Origin: UBA11740 sp049273695
Lineage (GTDB): Bacteria > Acidobacteriota > Blastocatellia > Pyrinomonadales > Pyrinomonadaceae
NCBI GenBank assembly: GCA_049273695.1
Contig: JBASRE010000022.1
Location: 29,308-93,307 of the forward strand
Length of the DNA stretch: 64,000 nt
Direction: 5' to 3'
In this document: piece by piece, positions 56,936 through 64,000 of the stretch
Numbering within the stretch: the first letter of the stretch is position 1
Layout: every line of letters begins with the position of its first letter
Position numbers and translations under genes: made by a program
Notes under the pieces: model-generated
Told to the model about the DNA's origin: nothing
The model's database searches: none
The model's input: the letters and a program-made list of their open reading frames with translations, nothing else

Positions 56936-59900
56936 ATGGACAACCGATCCGAAGAAAAACTCGATTCTGAACGAAGTCAAAATAGCTCGGACCCGGCTGG
57001 GATTCCGCGAGAGCCCTATTCAGGCTCATTGTCTGACGAAATGCGGGAATTAGTTTCAGACATTAACGTGGTTGTCGATCACTATTTGCTCCGAGTCTCT
57101 GAGATCACAACAGCACACACTAACATGCGTGATCAAGCTGACAAAGAATTGACGGATGCCGAAAAGAGATTTGGTGCAAGAAAAACTGTTATAGCCCAAG
57201 AACGCATCACCCACAAAACGGCCGCTGATGCCGTTCTTGATAACGCAGAGAAGGCAAATCAGTGGGCATTGGACTATTTGCGGGGCCAATCAGTGTCGCC
57301 TCCGGAATCTGTCGGCCTTACTCGATCTTCAGCTCCCCATCTGAAGAGTTCCCTGGAGGAAGCACAACGACTTTTTGCCGGGGCTAATACCGTGGTTCAC
57401 CGCCTCAGCGATATCAAGAAACCGACGGGCACAGGTGGGTTGTTCGCAGCACTGGGTATCGTTGGATTCATTATTAGTATCTGCGCAGCTGCAAGTGCTT
57501 CTCGAGGAGATGGTGCTGGAGCATTCCTCCTTGTCAACTTCATATTCCTGGCGCTCGCGGGTGGTATAACGTTTGCGCGTTATGCCCTCGTGAAATCTGA
57601 GATGCAGTCACAATTCTCTAGGTGGATAGAGCAGAAGGCCCTTATAGAAGACTACGCTGCAAGTGCCAAGGAATTTGCCGATGAAGAATACACGCGTGAA
57701 TTGATTGCCGCTGAAACCAAGTTCAGGAACGCGCAGCAGAAGAATAAGGAAACAACTCAACACGCAGATTCCGACTACGGGGTCGCCTTGGCAGTACTTA
57801 AACAAGAGTCAATACCTTTGATCCAAAGACTAAAGGTGGATTGCAGTTCTTTGTTTGCACGTGCCAGCTTTACGGCGATGAGGTGGGATGCTGAAGATTG
57901 GAGTAACTGGCAGCCGGCCAACACGCCCTCTTTTGCGGCTTGCATGGCGCGCCTTGGTATAGGACCGATTAAGACCGCACCCTCACACGATGATCTCGAT
58001 ATTAGATTCGAAGTCCCGGCCGTCATCCCGTTTGCTACCGGAAAGGATGGTCGTTGCCTGCTTTTCAAGTGTGCGGGAGCGGCAAAAGAAAAAGCTGCCA
58101 GAAGTGTGCAGTCGCTGATCACGCGGTTACTAGCGACAGTGCCTCCTGCCAAGGTCAAGTTCACCTTTATCGATCCGGTTGGGTTAGGTCAAAACGTGAG
58201 CAGTTTCATGCAACTAGCTGACTATGACGACTCGCTGGTTTCTGGAAAGGCTTGGACGGAACCAAACCATATTGAGCATGAACTGCTCGAGCTAACTGAG
58301 CACATGGAAACGGTCATCCAGAAGTATCTGAGAAACGATTTCGAATCCATCGAACAATACAACATGAGCGCAGGCGAGATCGCCGAGGCCTATCGCATCC
58401 TGGTGGTATTCGACTTTCCGGTAAACTTCACCGACACATCGGCGAGACGTCTGGTTAGCATTGCCGAAAACGGACCTCGCTGCGGCGTTTACACAATCGT
58501 GATTGCCGACACGTCAGCAGAAAAGCGTCTCCCCTACGGATTCACACCAGCTGATCTGGAACGAACCTCGAATGTAATCGAGTACAACTCAGGAAGGTTT
58601 ATTTGGCTTGACGATTGTTTCCGTCGCCATACTATAAATCTGGATGAACCACCTCCGGCAGAATTCTCAAAGCACATCATTAAGTCTATTGGCGCGGTAG
58701 CGAAATCGGCCCTCAACGTCCAAGTTCCTTACGGGAAACTGCTTGCGCGCGCGGAACTCTCGGATGGTAATTTCTGGCGCAAGGGAACTGAAACTCTGAT
58801 TGAAGCTCCACTGGGTCCGCATGGAGCAAACAAAATCCAGAGTCTCACCCTGGGGGAAAAAACTGCCCACCACGCGATAATTGTAGGGCGAACCGGCTCG
58901 GGAAAAAGCAACCTGATGCACGTCATCATAACGTCCTTGTCATTGACGTATTCGCCGGAAGAGATCGAGCTATATTTGGTCGACTTTAAGCAGGGAGTTG
59001 AGTTTAAGCCGTATGCGGTATCTGGTTTGCCGCACGCCAGAGTGATCGCGATCGAAAGCGAGCGCGAGTTTGGAATAAGCGTTCTTCAAGGGTTGGATGC
59101 GGAGTTGCATAGGCGGGGCGACCTCTTTCGAGTTAACAATGTCAACAACATTACGGATTACAGGAAGAAAGTCGGGACACTGCCACGGATTCTCCTACTG
59201 GTTGATGAGTTTCAAGAGTTCTTTGCGGAGGACGACACTATCTCGGCGCAAGCCCGGATAATTCTCGACCGATTAGTTAGGCAAGGGCGGTCTCAAGGCA
59301 TCCACGTCATGTTGGGGTCCCAAACTCTTAAGGGAGCGTCAGACCTTCCGCACAACATCATTAGTCAAATGGGGATCAGAATCGCCCTGCAATGCACGGA
59401 AGCTGACGCTCGCCAAATCATGGGTGACGATAACCTTGTGAATCGACAGCTCACCCGTCCGGGCGAAGCGATCTACAATTCTGAAAGTGGACAAGTAGAA
59501 GCGAATAGGCTGTTTCAAGTTGCTCTGTTCACCGAGCAGGATAGAGAAATCTATCTCAGCAAGATCACCGCGTTAGCGACGAACTCAGAGCGAGTGTTTC
59601 CTCCTCCGATTGTATTTGAAGGTAACGAACCTGCGAGGATTGAAGCTTGTCTCCCACTACGGCAGAACATCCAGTCGGACCGGTGGCTGACGAACCCGAA
59701 GGCCGCCGATGCATGGCTTGGGGAGCCAATAGCAATCAAACCTCCGGCTACTGCAAGGTTCCGACGACAGGGTGGAAGTAACCTTCTAGTTGTAACCCGA
59801 GATGAGCAACAAGGGGTTGGAACTGTTTTGGCCTCTCTAGCGAGCTTGTTGACACAGTACGATCCTGCTGCTGCCAAGTTCTTAATTGTAAATTTGACGA

Positions 59901-60511
59901 CCGCCGACAGTGAGTGGAATGAGCTGCCGGATAGCATCAAGGATTTATTCCCACACGAAATACAACTAGTAGGTAAACGTAATCTTGTTAGCGTACTCCA
60001 AAGCCTTGCGACGCTGGCCGATGAGCGCACCAAGGAGGAGCATTCGAGTTTTCAGGAGGTCTTTCTACTTTTCTTGGGTATGCATCGAGCCCGGGACCTG
60101 CGAGACGAGTATGACGGCGCATCTTCGTATTTCAAGAGCGGCGATGACGGTACCCCTGACGCGAAAGCGCTTTTTGCGAAGGTCATGCGCGAAGGACCGG
60201 AAAGCGGTATTCACGTAATAGCGTGGTGCGATGCCTATTCCAACGTGACCAGAATCGATCGAAGATTGATAGGAGAATTCGCAATGCGCGTGGCGGGACC
60301 AATGAGTGGCGATGACTCACAACATGTAATCGACGATTCGCTCGCGTCCAAGCTAGACCGTCCACATAGGGCGATACTGTTTGACGAGGAACGACCGGGC
60401 CAATTGGAAAAGTTCCGGCCATACGCGATACCCGAGGTTGACTGGTTCAGATCAGTAGGAGAGCAACTTCGAGCGCGCAATCAGAGATCGCAAAAGGCTT
60501 CTGGAGGATAA
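56936..60511 (+). CDS. FtsK/EccC-like multi-domain ATPase
   Basis: A 1191-residue protein. Residues 1-160 are coiled; two membrane segments lie near 165-205 (FAALGIVGFIISICAAA, FLLVNFIFLALAGG). A degenerate FtsK-like module spans about 340-600, with RCGVYTIVIADT. The active module has VGRTGSGKSNLMH (Walker A, near residue 650) and ILLLVDEFQEFF (Walker B, near 755), then GRSQGIHVMLGSQTLKGA. A third module near 930-1190 lacks Walker A. Three tandem FtsK-like domains with two membrane helices resemble EccC of type VII secretion, here beside WXG100-like genes. Its start follows no strong ribosome site. Confidence 0.82.
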   Translation: MDNRSEEKLDSERSQNSSDPAGIPREPYSGSLSDEMRELVSDINVVVDHYLLRVSEITTAHTNMRDQADKELTDAEKRFGARKTVIAQERITHKTAADAVLDNAEKANQWALDYLRGQSVSPPESVGLTRSSAPHLKSSLEEAQRLFAGANTVVHRLSDIKKPTGTGGLFAALGIVGFIISICAAASASRGDGAGAFLLVNFIFLALAGGITFARYALVKSEMQSQFSRWIEQKALIEDYAASAKEFADEEYTRELIAAETKFRNAQQKNKETTQHADSDYGVALAVLKQESIPLIQRLKVDCSSLFARASFTAMRWDAEDWSNWQPANTPSFAACMARLGIGPIKTAPSHDDLDIRFEVPAVIPFATGKDGRCLLFKCAGAAKEKAARSVQSLITRLLATVPPAKVKFTFIDPVGLGQNVSSFMQLADYDDSLVSGKAWTEPNHIEHELLELTEHMETVIQKYLRNDFESIEQYNMSAGEIAEAYRILVVFDFPVNFTDTSARRLVSIAENGPRCGVYTIVIADTSAEKRLPYGFTPADLERTSNVIEYNSGRFIWLDDCFRRHTINLDEPPPAEFSKHIIKSIGAVAKSALNVQVPYGKLLARAELSDGNFWRKGTETLIEAPLGPHGANKIQSLTLGEKTAHHAIIVGRTGSGKSNLMHVIITSLSLTYSPEEIELYLVDFKQGVEFKPYAVSGLPHARVIAIESEREFGISVLQGLDAELHRRGDLFRVNNVNNITDYRKKVGTLPRILLLVDEFQEFFAEDDTISAQARIILDRLVRQGRSQGIHVMLGSQTLKGASDLPHNIISQMGIRIALQCTEADARQIMGDDNLVNRQLTRPGEAIYNSESGQVEANRLFQVALFTEQDREIYLSKITALATNSERVFPPPIVFEGNEPARIEACLPLRQNIQSDRWLTNPKAADAWLGEPIAIKPPATARFRRQGGSNLLVVTRDEQQGVGTVLASLASLLTQYDPAAAKFLIVNLTTADSEWNELPDSIKDLFPHEIQLVGKRNLVSVLQSLATLADERTKEEHSSFQEVFLLFLGMHRARDLRDEYDGASSYFKSGDDGTPDAKALFAKVMREGPESGIHVIAWCDAYSNVTRIDRRLIGEFAMRVAGPMSGDDSQHVIDDSLASKLDRPHRAILFDEERPGQLEKFRPYAIPEVDWFRSVGEQLRARNQRSQKASGG

Positions 60512-60515
60512 TCCC

Positions 60516-60803
60516 ATGTCAGAGTCGCAAGTACATAATGATCCCGACCGGCTGAGGGCCTTCGCGGTAACCCTCAACCAGTTTGCCGCCACGTCCGACG
60601 AACACTTGAGTCGCCTGAAGTCCGCCATTGGGCATCTCGGTCAGACGTGGCGTGATCAGGAATTCGAGAAGTTCGTTCAGGCGTTCGCGACGGCTCAGAC
60701 TCGTCTAAGAAGTTTTGTCGATGAAACCAAGAAGGTCACTCCCGCTCTGGAGGAGGACGCCAGGAAACTTGAGGACTATCTCAAATTAACCATGAACGGC
60801 TAG
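60516..60803 (+). CDS. WXG100-like protein 1
   Basis: A 95-residue helical protein. It is a two-helix hairpin with QTWRDQEFEKFVQAF at the turn, a WxxxE/F-type variant of the WXG100 motif. A ribosome site (GGAGGA) precedes it. It begins 4 nt after the FtsK-like gene, so coupled. Likely an exported substrate or partner. Confidence 0.68.
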   Translation: MSESQVHNDPDRLRAFAVTLNQFAATSDEHLSRLKSAIGHLGQTWRDQEFEKFVQAFATAQTRLRSFVDETKKVTPALEEDARKLEDYLKLTMNG

Positions 60804-60812
60804 GAGGACGCT

Positions 60813-61079
60813 ATGCCACGAGCTATTGTAGATCCAAGAGAACTTCGAAGATTCTCTGCTCTTCTAATGGAGACTGTGGGGCATTTGCGAAATAGCAAGT
60901 CGGTCGTTACGCATGACTTCAACGATCTGCAAGGCGTATGGAAAGATAAGAAGTACGGCCAATTTGAGCGAGTCTTTGCAGATACCATGGGTCGGATGGA
61001 AGTATTCCTCAGATCCTCGGAAATGTACGCGCAATATCTGAGCAAGAAGGCCGGACTAGCCGAGCGTTATTTCGACTAG
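60813..61079 (+). CDS. WXG100-like protein 2
   Basis: An 88-residue helical protein. It has LQGVWKDKKYGQFERVF at the centre, again a W-containing turn between two helices, in the WXG100 size range. It starts 9 nt after the first WXG-like gene with a GGAGGA site. The two may form a heterodimer like EsxA/EsxB. Confidence 0.68.
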   Translation: MPRAIVDPRELRRFSALLMETVGHLRNSKSVVTHDFNDLQGVWKDKKYGQFERVFADTMGRMEVFLRSSEMYAQYLSKKAGLAERYFD

Positions 61080-61123
61080 AAGCGCGCGCGATCTCCTGAT
61101 CTCTCTTTTCTGCTTGAATCCCC

Positions 61124-62101
61124 ATGCCTGACCAGATCGAAGTCGGTTCCATTCGCGGACTGGAAGAACTTGAAGCGGCTATTCGTCGCTTCTCTTCACG
61201 GACAATCGAAACGCTTGAGGACGCTGAACAGCAAATTGCTCGTAAGCGCGAATTGTTGGACCAGATCGTTAGCGAGCGCGCACGCTCGGCTTCCTACTGG
61301 AGACACGAGTACGGTGCGGCGGATCCAGATGAAGATGACGTTTCCGCGATTTCACATCGCCTGGACGAATCCGAAAATGATTTGCAGGAGGCGAAGCGTT
61401 GGCAAAGAAGGATTGAGGATTCCTACGCATCGTATCAAAGGAAGGCCGCGGATGGGGTTCATCTCTGCGCGGACCAAGCCGGCAAAGCGTGCGCGATCCT
61501 GAGAGAAAAGATCAAGGATCTAAATGAGTATGTTAGCCTCCGGTCTGACGGTGTGGGCGCAGGCGCTGATAGCGCGACAGTGCTTTCGACCGGTTTGACT
61601 AATGCTCCCGCTAACTCGCCGGCGGGCTCGACGCAAAATCTAAAAGAAAACAGAGATCTTACCCACAAACAGAATTATCTGGAGTTCATGGCGCAGTTTC
61701 TGGAGAGGAACATCGAATTCAAGGAAACGGGGCGGACATTTGTCGATGCCAGCGACATCATGACCTTAAAGGATGGAGATAATGAGTGGAATGAAGGACA
61801 CGAGGACTTCTGGCGTCATCATGGTAACGCTCCGGAGTTCTATGACTCGATGGCCCGGGAATACCCGTTACTAAGGGAACGATTGGCGGCGGGCGAGTCG
61901 GTCGAACAGCTAAAACTCGATCCGAAATCGAAAACGGCGGCCGAGTTTTGGTGGAGCACATCAGATCAAATCAAACTTACAAAATTCAAAGACAGCTATT
62001 TTGTTGAGGAGGCCGGATTTCATCGAGTGGCGTTGGCAAAAAAGAACAGCTTGGGGGAGATACCATGCCTCGTGAAGGAAGCCACGCTGAAGACTCCTTG
62101 A
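61124..62101 (+). CDS. Larger coiled-coil protein, candidate LXG-like secreted protein
   Basis: A 325-residue protein. The first 140 residues are a long helical bundle (LEELEAAIRRFSSRTIETL, WQRRIEDSYASYQRKA), resembling LXG/WXG-type leaders. A Ser/Ala/Gly linker (GVGAGADSATVLS) follows near 150-170, then a globular end with EGHEDFWRHHGNAP and FWWSTSDQIKLTKF. A leader, linker and C-terminal domain is the layout of secreted toxins of such systems, but no catalytic motif is identified. Thus toxin status is a guess. Confidence 0.55.
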   Translation: MPDQIEVGSIRGLEELEAAIRRFSSRTIETLEDAEQQIARKRELLDQIVSERARSASYWRHEYGAADPDEDDVSAISHRLDESENDLQEAKRWQRRIEDSYASYQRKAADGVHLCADQAGKACAILREKIKDLNEYVSLRSDGVGAGADSATVLSTGLTNAPANSPAGSTQNLKENRDLTHKQNYLEFMAQFLERNIEFKETGRTFVDASDIMTLKDGDNEWNEGHEDFWRHHGNAPEFYDSMAREYPLLRERLAAGESVEQLKLDPKSKTAAEFWWSTSDQIKLTKFKDSYFVEEAGFHRVALAKKNSLGEIPCLVKEATLKTP

Positions 62102-62189
62102 GAATATCTTTCGGACGAGGCGTGTAATAGTGGGTTGCACGACATTCCAAGCGCCGAGTTGCTAATAACGTCAACAGGTAGCGACGCCA

Positions 62190-62396
62190 ATGTCAGATGC
62201 TAACAGTCGGTTGAGATCGGAATGGTCTCTATTAGAACAGCAATGGCACACGAGCCGTCGCGATTGGCGTGATGCCGTGGCGGTAAAGTTCGAAAGGGAA
62301 TTCTGGTCACAATGGGAAGCTGAAGTGCCCGGGCTCATTAGAGAGTTGGCTGACCTGGAAGAGAACCTGGATCGAGCGCTCCGTTCCCTTTCGTGA
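62190..62396 (+). CDS. WXG100-like protein 3 (short)
   Basis: A 68-residue helical protein with several Trp: LLEQQWHTSRRDWRDAV and EFWSQWEAE. It matches the size of half a WXG protein plus a second helix, and lies near the two others. It might act as a chaperone or partner for the 61124 protein. Confidence 0.5.
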   Translation: MSDANSRLRSEWSLLEQQWHTSRRDWRDAVAVKFEREFWSQWEAEVPGLIRELADLEENLDRALRSLS

Positions 62397-62486
62397 TGTA
62401 ACCTCAGGTAAGAGTGCTTTAGCTGACTCCGAAATTCAGGAAAAGGTGACGGCTTTCTTAAAACGTCTTACCAGTGAGGACGCAAG

Positions 62487-63320
62487 ATGTGGAAATGCTT
62501 AGAGTGCAACGAGCAAGTTGATGATGACCTCGATGTTTGCTGGAATTGCCAGACTGCAAAAGATGGTTCTCCACCCGATGCCTACTTTCATCAGAAAGAG
62601 GTGCCGGAGGAATTAGCTTTCCTACAGGAAAGAATGACCCGTTACACGGATGATGATCTCATTCGGATCATAACCCTTGACGCGAAAGATTATCGGGAAG
62701 AAGCACTTGAGCTAGCGCGAGTAGAGCTAGATAAGCGCGGGGTAGTTCACCCGCCGCGAGCCAACAGTGAGAACGGAAGTGAGAGCAAAGTTCTCGACAA
62801 TATTACGGAAACGACGGATGAAGCGGTTGTGCCTTCCCGCCAGAGAGTCGGGCTGCAAGCGAGAATCTTCAGAATCTTGACGCTCCTGAAAGAGCAAAAC
62901 CTTGCTGGGCTCAAAGACTTCCGTGAAGAAGACGCCACCTTATTTGAGATCAAGACTCCATATGCAGAGCATGGCCACCGAACTTGGTTGAAATACGAGC
63001 CAAATAACGATGGCAGTGCGGTCCGCATGGAACTAACCCACCTTTTCGGCCGCTTGGACTTCGATAAGGGTATTGATCCATCGCAGTTGGTGCGCTTGCT
63101 TTCCATGAATGTTCCCTCGTTTCGGAATTCATCCACATACCTGGGGGCTCAAAGTATTGATGGCAACATTTTTGTTAGTTTGAATGCCACTCTCATATTT
63201 CTCGCTAAGTGGAGTGATGAAGACATGGCAGATGCGCTTTCTATTCACCTATTTGATCTCGTCGCGATGGGTTTCATCTTTGAGATGCCACCACCAATAG
63301 AGCAATTTGGGACGGAATAG
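62487..63320 (+). CDS. Zinc-ribbon and YbjN-like protein
   Basis: A 277-residue protein. The N-terminus is a C4 zinc ribbon (CLECNEQV, CWNCQTAK). A helical linker of 80 residues includes TDDDLIRIITLDAKDYREEA. The C-terminal 150 residues look like the YbjN/type III chaperone fold (LTHLFGRLDFDKG, IFVSLNATLIFLAKWS). The last such module in this cluster may be a chaperone for secreted substrates. The label is based on fold pattern only. Confidence 0.5.
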   Translation: MWKCLECNEQVDDDLDVCWNCQTAKDGSPPDAYFHQKEVPEELAFLQERMTRYTDDDLIRIITLDAKDYREEALELARVELDKRGVVHPPRANSENGSESKVLDNITETTDEAVVPSRQRVGLQARIFRILTLLKEQNLAGLKDFREEDATLFEIKTPYAEHGHRTWLKYEPNNDGSAVRMELTHLFGRLDFDKGIDPSQLVRLLSMNVPSFRNSSTYLGAQSIDGNIFVSLNATLIFLAKWSDEDMADALSIHLFDLVAMGFIFEMPPPIEQFGTE

Positions 63321-63427
63321 AAGTTGGTTCTAACGTGGGATGAAAGGTGCGTGACGTGGCAGGCAGGGAGAAAAAAGACGATGGCGACCTACAGAATAGG
63401 TAGGTTCTCAAGACAGGAGAGATTTAC

Positions 63428-63458
63428 ATCGATCCCGATATTCAGCGTCGGGATCGAT
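63428..63458. repeat. Perfect 11-bp inverted repeat
   Basis: ATCGATCCCGA (63428-63438) and TCGGGATCGAT (63448-63458), with a 9-nt spacer. No U-tract, so not an obvious terminator; possibly a binding or recombination site near the end of the cluster. Confidence 0.55.
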
Positions 63459-63544
63459 ATCCCTTCACCATGCGACGAGCGAAGACGCTTTTCGGTTGTT
63501 TTCGAGAAGAGTCATTCGAGTTGAACGGAGTCGTTCGCTCCTTA

Positions 63545-63594
63545 TAACATCTATGACGGACGCGAGGATTAACATCTATGACGGACGCGAGGAT
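63545..63594. repeat. Tandem duplication of a 25-bp unit
   Basis: TAACATCTATGACGGACGCGAGGAT occurs twice head to tail (63545-63569 and 63570-63594); here the unit is described by its ends TAACATC and GCGAGGAT. It lies at the start of a very short frame. Confidence 0.7.
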
Positions 63595-63681
63595 CTCCCA
63601 CGTCAATCGTATGCCAAGGGCTTTCTCTACGCAGAGAGAGTGGATGAGCTTGAAGAATACGCCTCAAACCAGGTTGAGTAG
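63553..63681 (+). CDS. Short frame, possible gene fragment
   Basis: A 42-codon frame starting at ATG inside the tandem duplication, with DGREDLPRQSYAKGF and EELEEYASNQVE-like acidic end. It may be a remnant of a larger gene, since the duplication falls across its start. No family match; low confidence. Confidence 0.25.
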   Translation: MTDARINIYDGREDLPRQSYAKGFLYAERVDELEEYASNQVE

Positions 63682-63722
63682 CCACCAGGAATCGATGAAA
63701 TGAACCAGCAACGCAAAAACTT

Positions 63723-63777
63723 GGGCTATGGAAACCGTGGAAAAACAAACTGCGTTTTCCCACCGTTCGCACAGCCC
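63723..63777 (+). ncRNA. Long imperfect hairpin upstream of IS110 transposase
   Basis: The arms GGGCTATGGAAACCGTGG and its complement-like GGTGCGAACGGTGGG-type region (read on the other strand) pair over about 22 bases around a short loop. It lies about 185 bases before the IS110 transposase start. IS110 elements carry a guide-type bridge RNA in their noncoding left end, so this could be part of it; not shown. Confidence 0.3.
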
Positions 63778-63961
63778 GTACTGCTGCTGACATATCAAGA
63801 TAAAAAGCAGCCGACCCTAAACAACAGACGATCGTTTACACAAAACATTTGACGCTACCGGCCGGTGAGGGAAACTTTGATGGGATGAAGCAGGTGCCCC
63901 TGGTTTTTCCGTCAGTGGATTAGACTGGCGGGTGACATAAAACCGAAAGGAGACACCTGCT

Positions 63962-64000
63962 ATGGACTACAGAGTATATTGCGGCGTCGACTTTCATGCA
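63962..64000 (+). CDS. IS110-family transposase, truncated by the window edge
   Basis: The final 13 codons read MDYRVYCGVDFHA, resembling the start of IS110-family transposases, whose N-terminus holds the first catalytic Asp in a VGxDxH-like strand (here GVDFH). An AGGAGA ribosome site precedes the ATG. Only the first residues lie in the window. Confidence 0.6.
   Translation, partial: MDYRVYCGVDFHA

Noticed and set aside
63428..63458. Inverted repeat as terminator of the secretion-like cluster
   Set aside because: The stem is perfect but not followed by a T-run on either strand.
1..64000. CRISPR array or cas genes
   Set aside because: No regularly spaced repeats and no Cas motifs were seen on either strand.

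Overview
This 64 kb window is a dense defence and mobile-DNA island, probably from a soil or environmental bacterium. The mid-range GC, the style of the small XRE regulator, the DUF5372-like/serine-recombinase pair and the WXG100/FtsK genes outside Firmicutes suggest Acidobacteriota (Blastocatellia-like), but no rRNA or housekeeping gene is present, so this is a weak inference. I see no CRISPR array and no tRNA or rRNA.

Layout. (1) 0-3 kb: a minus-strand mobile module with a small orphan gene, a large serine recombinase, a DUF5372-like protein and an excisionase-type HTH protein. (2) 3.3-7 kb: unknown and DUF3800 genes and a HigB/HigA toxin-antitoxin pair. (3) 7-19.9 kb: a collinear plus-strand set comprising a PLD-nuclease/SNF2 helicase, an Eco57I-type adenine methylase, a RecF/SMC-like ATPase, a GIY-YIG protein, a DUF262-HNH nuclease, an AAA+ ATPase, an ASCH protein and two small proteins. 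It looks like a complex restriction-modification-type system. (4) 20.2-21.9 kb: a HEPN-like protein, the broken N-terminus of a TM0106-type nuclease-helicase, and an XRE regulator whose start codon sits in a perfect hairpin.

(5) 22.4-29.5 kb: a tight plus-strand operon with a small GRDP-like protein bearing a Cys-rich tail, a methyltransferase, a 2-oxoglutarate oxygenase, a 1423-residue UvrA-like ATPase with a third zinc half-module, and a second methyltransferase. It resembles a peptide-modification or defence cassette and I do not recognise it as a described system. (6) 35.3-29.5 kb (minus): an ATPase and adenosine-deaminase pair resembling RADAR (RdrA/RdrB), extended by a 2-oxoglutarate oxygenase through 4-bp overlaps. 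(7) 39.2-35.7 kb (minus): a NACHT-HEAT-DUF4365 protein with an apparent frameshift before its Walker A. (8) 39.4-43.2 kb: a giant protein with a restriction-endonuclease-like N-terminus. (9) 43.3-44.1 kb: a decayed DNA2/NAM7 helicase that appears to be the C-terminal half of the same family as the fragment at 21 kb. The 22 kb between them may therefore be an insertion into one ancestral gene.

(10) 44.4-51.1 kb: a PRMT-like methyltransferase, then an operon of an alpha-toroid protein, a KGGAGRT ATPase, an unknown 697-residue protein and a YkgJ cysteine-cluster protein, again not a system I recognise. (11) 51.3-53.5 kb (minus): DUF3800 fused to a helical-repeat domain. (12) 54-63.3 kb: a type VII-secretion-like cluster with a polytopic membrane protein, a VWA lipoprotein, an FtsK/EccC-like ATPase, three WXG100-like small proteins, a larger coiled-coil protein and a zinc-ribbon/YbjN-like protein. 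The window ends inside the first codons of an IS110-family transposase, preceded by a long hairpin.
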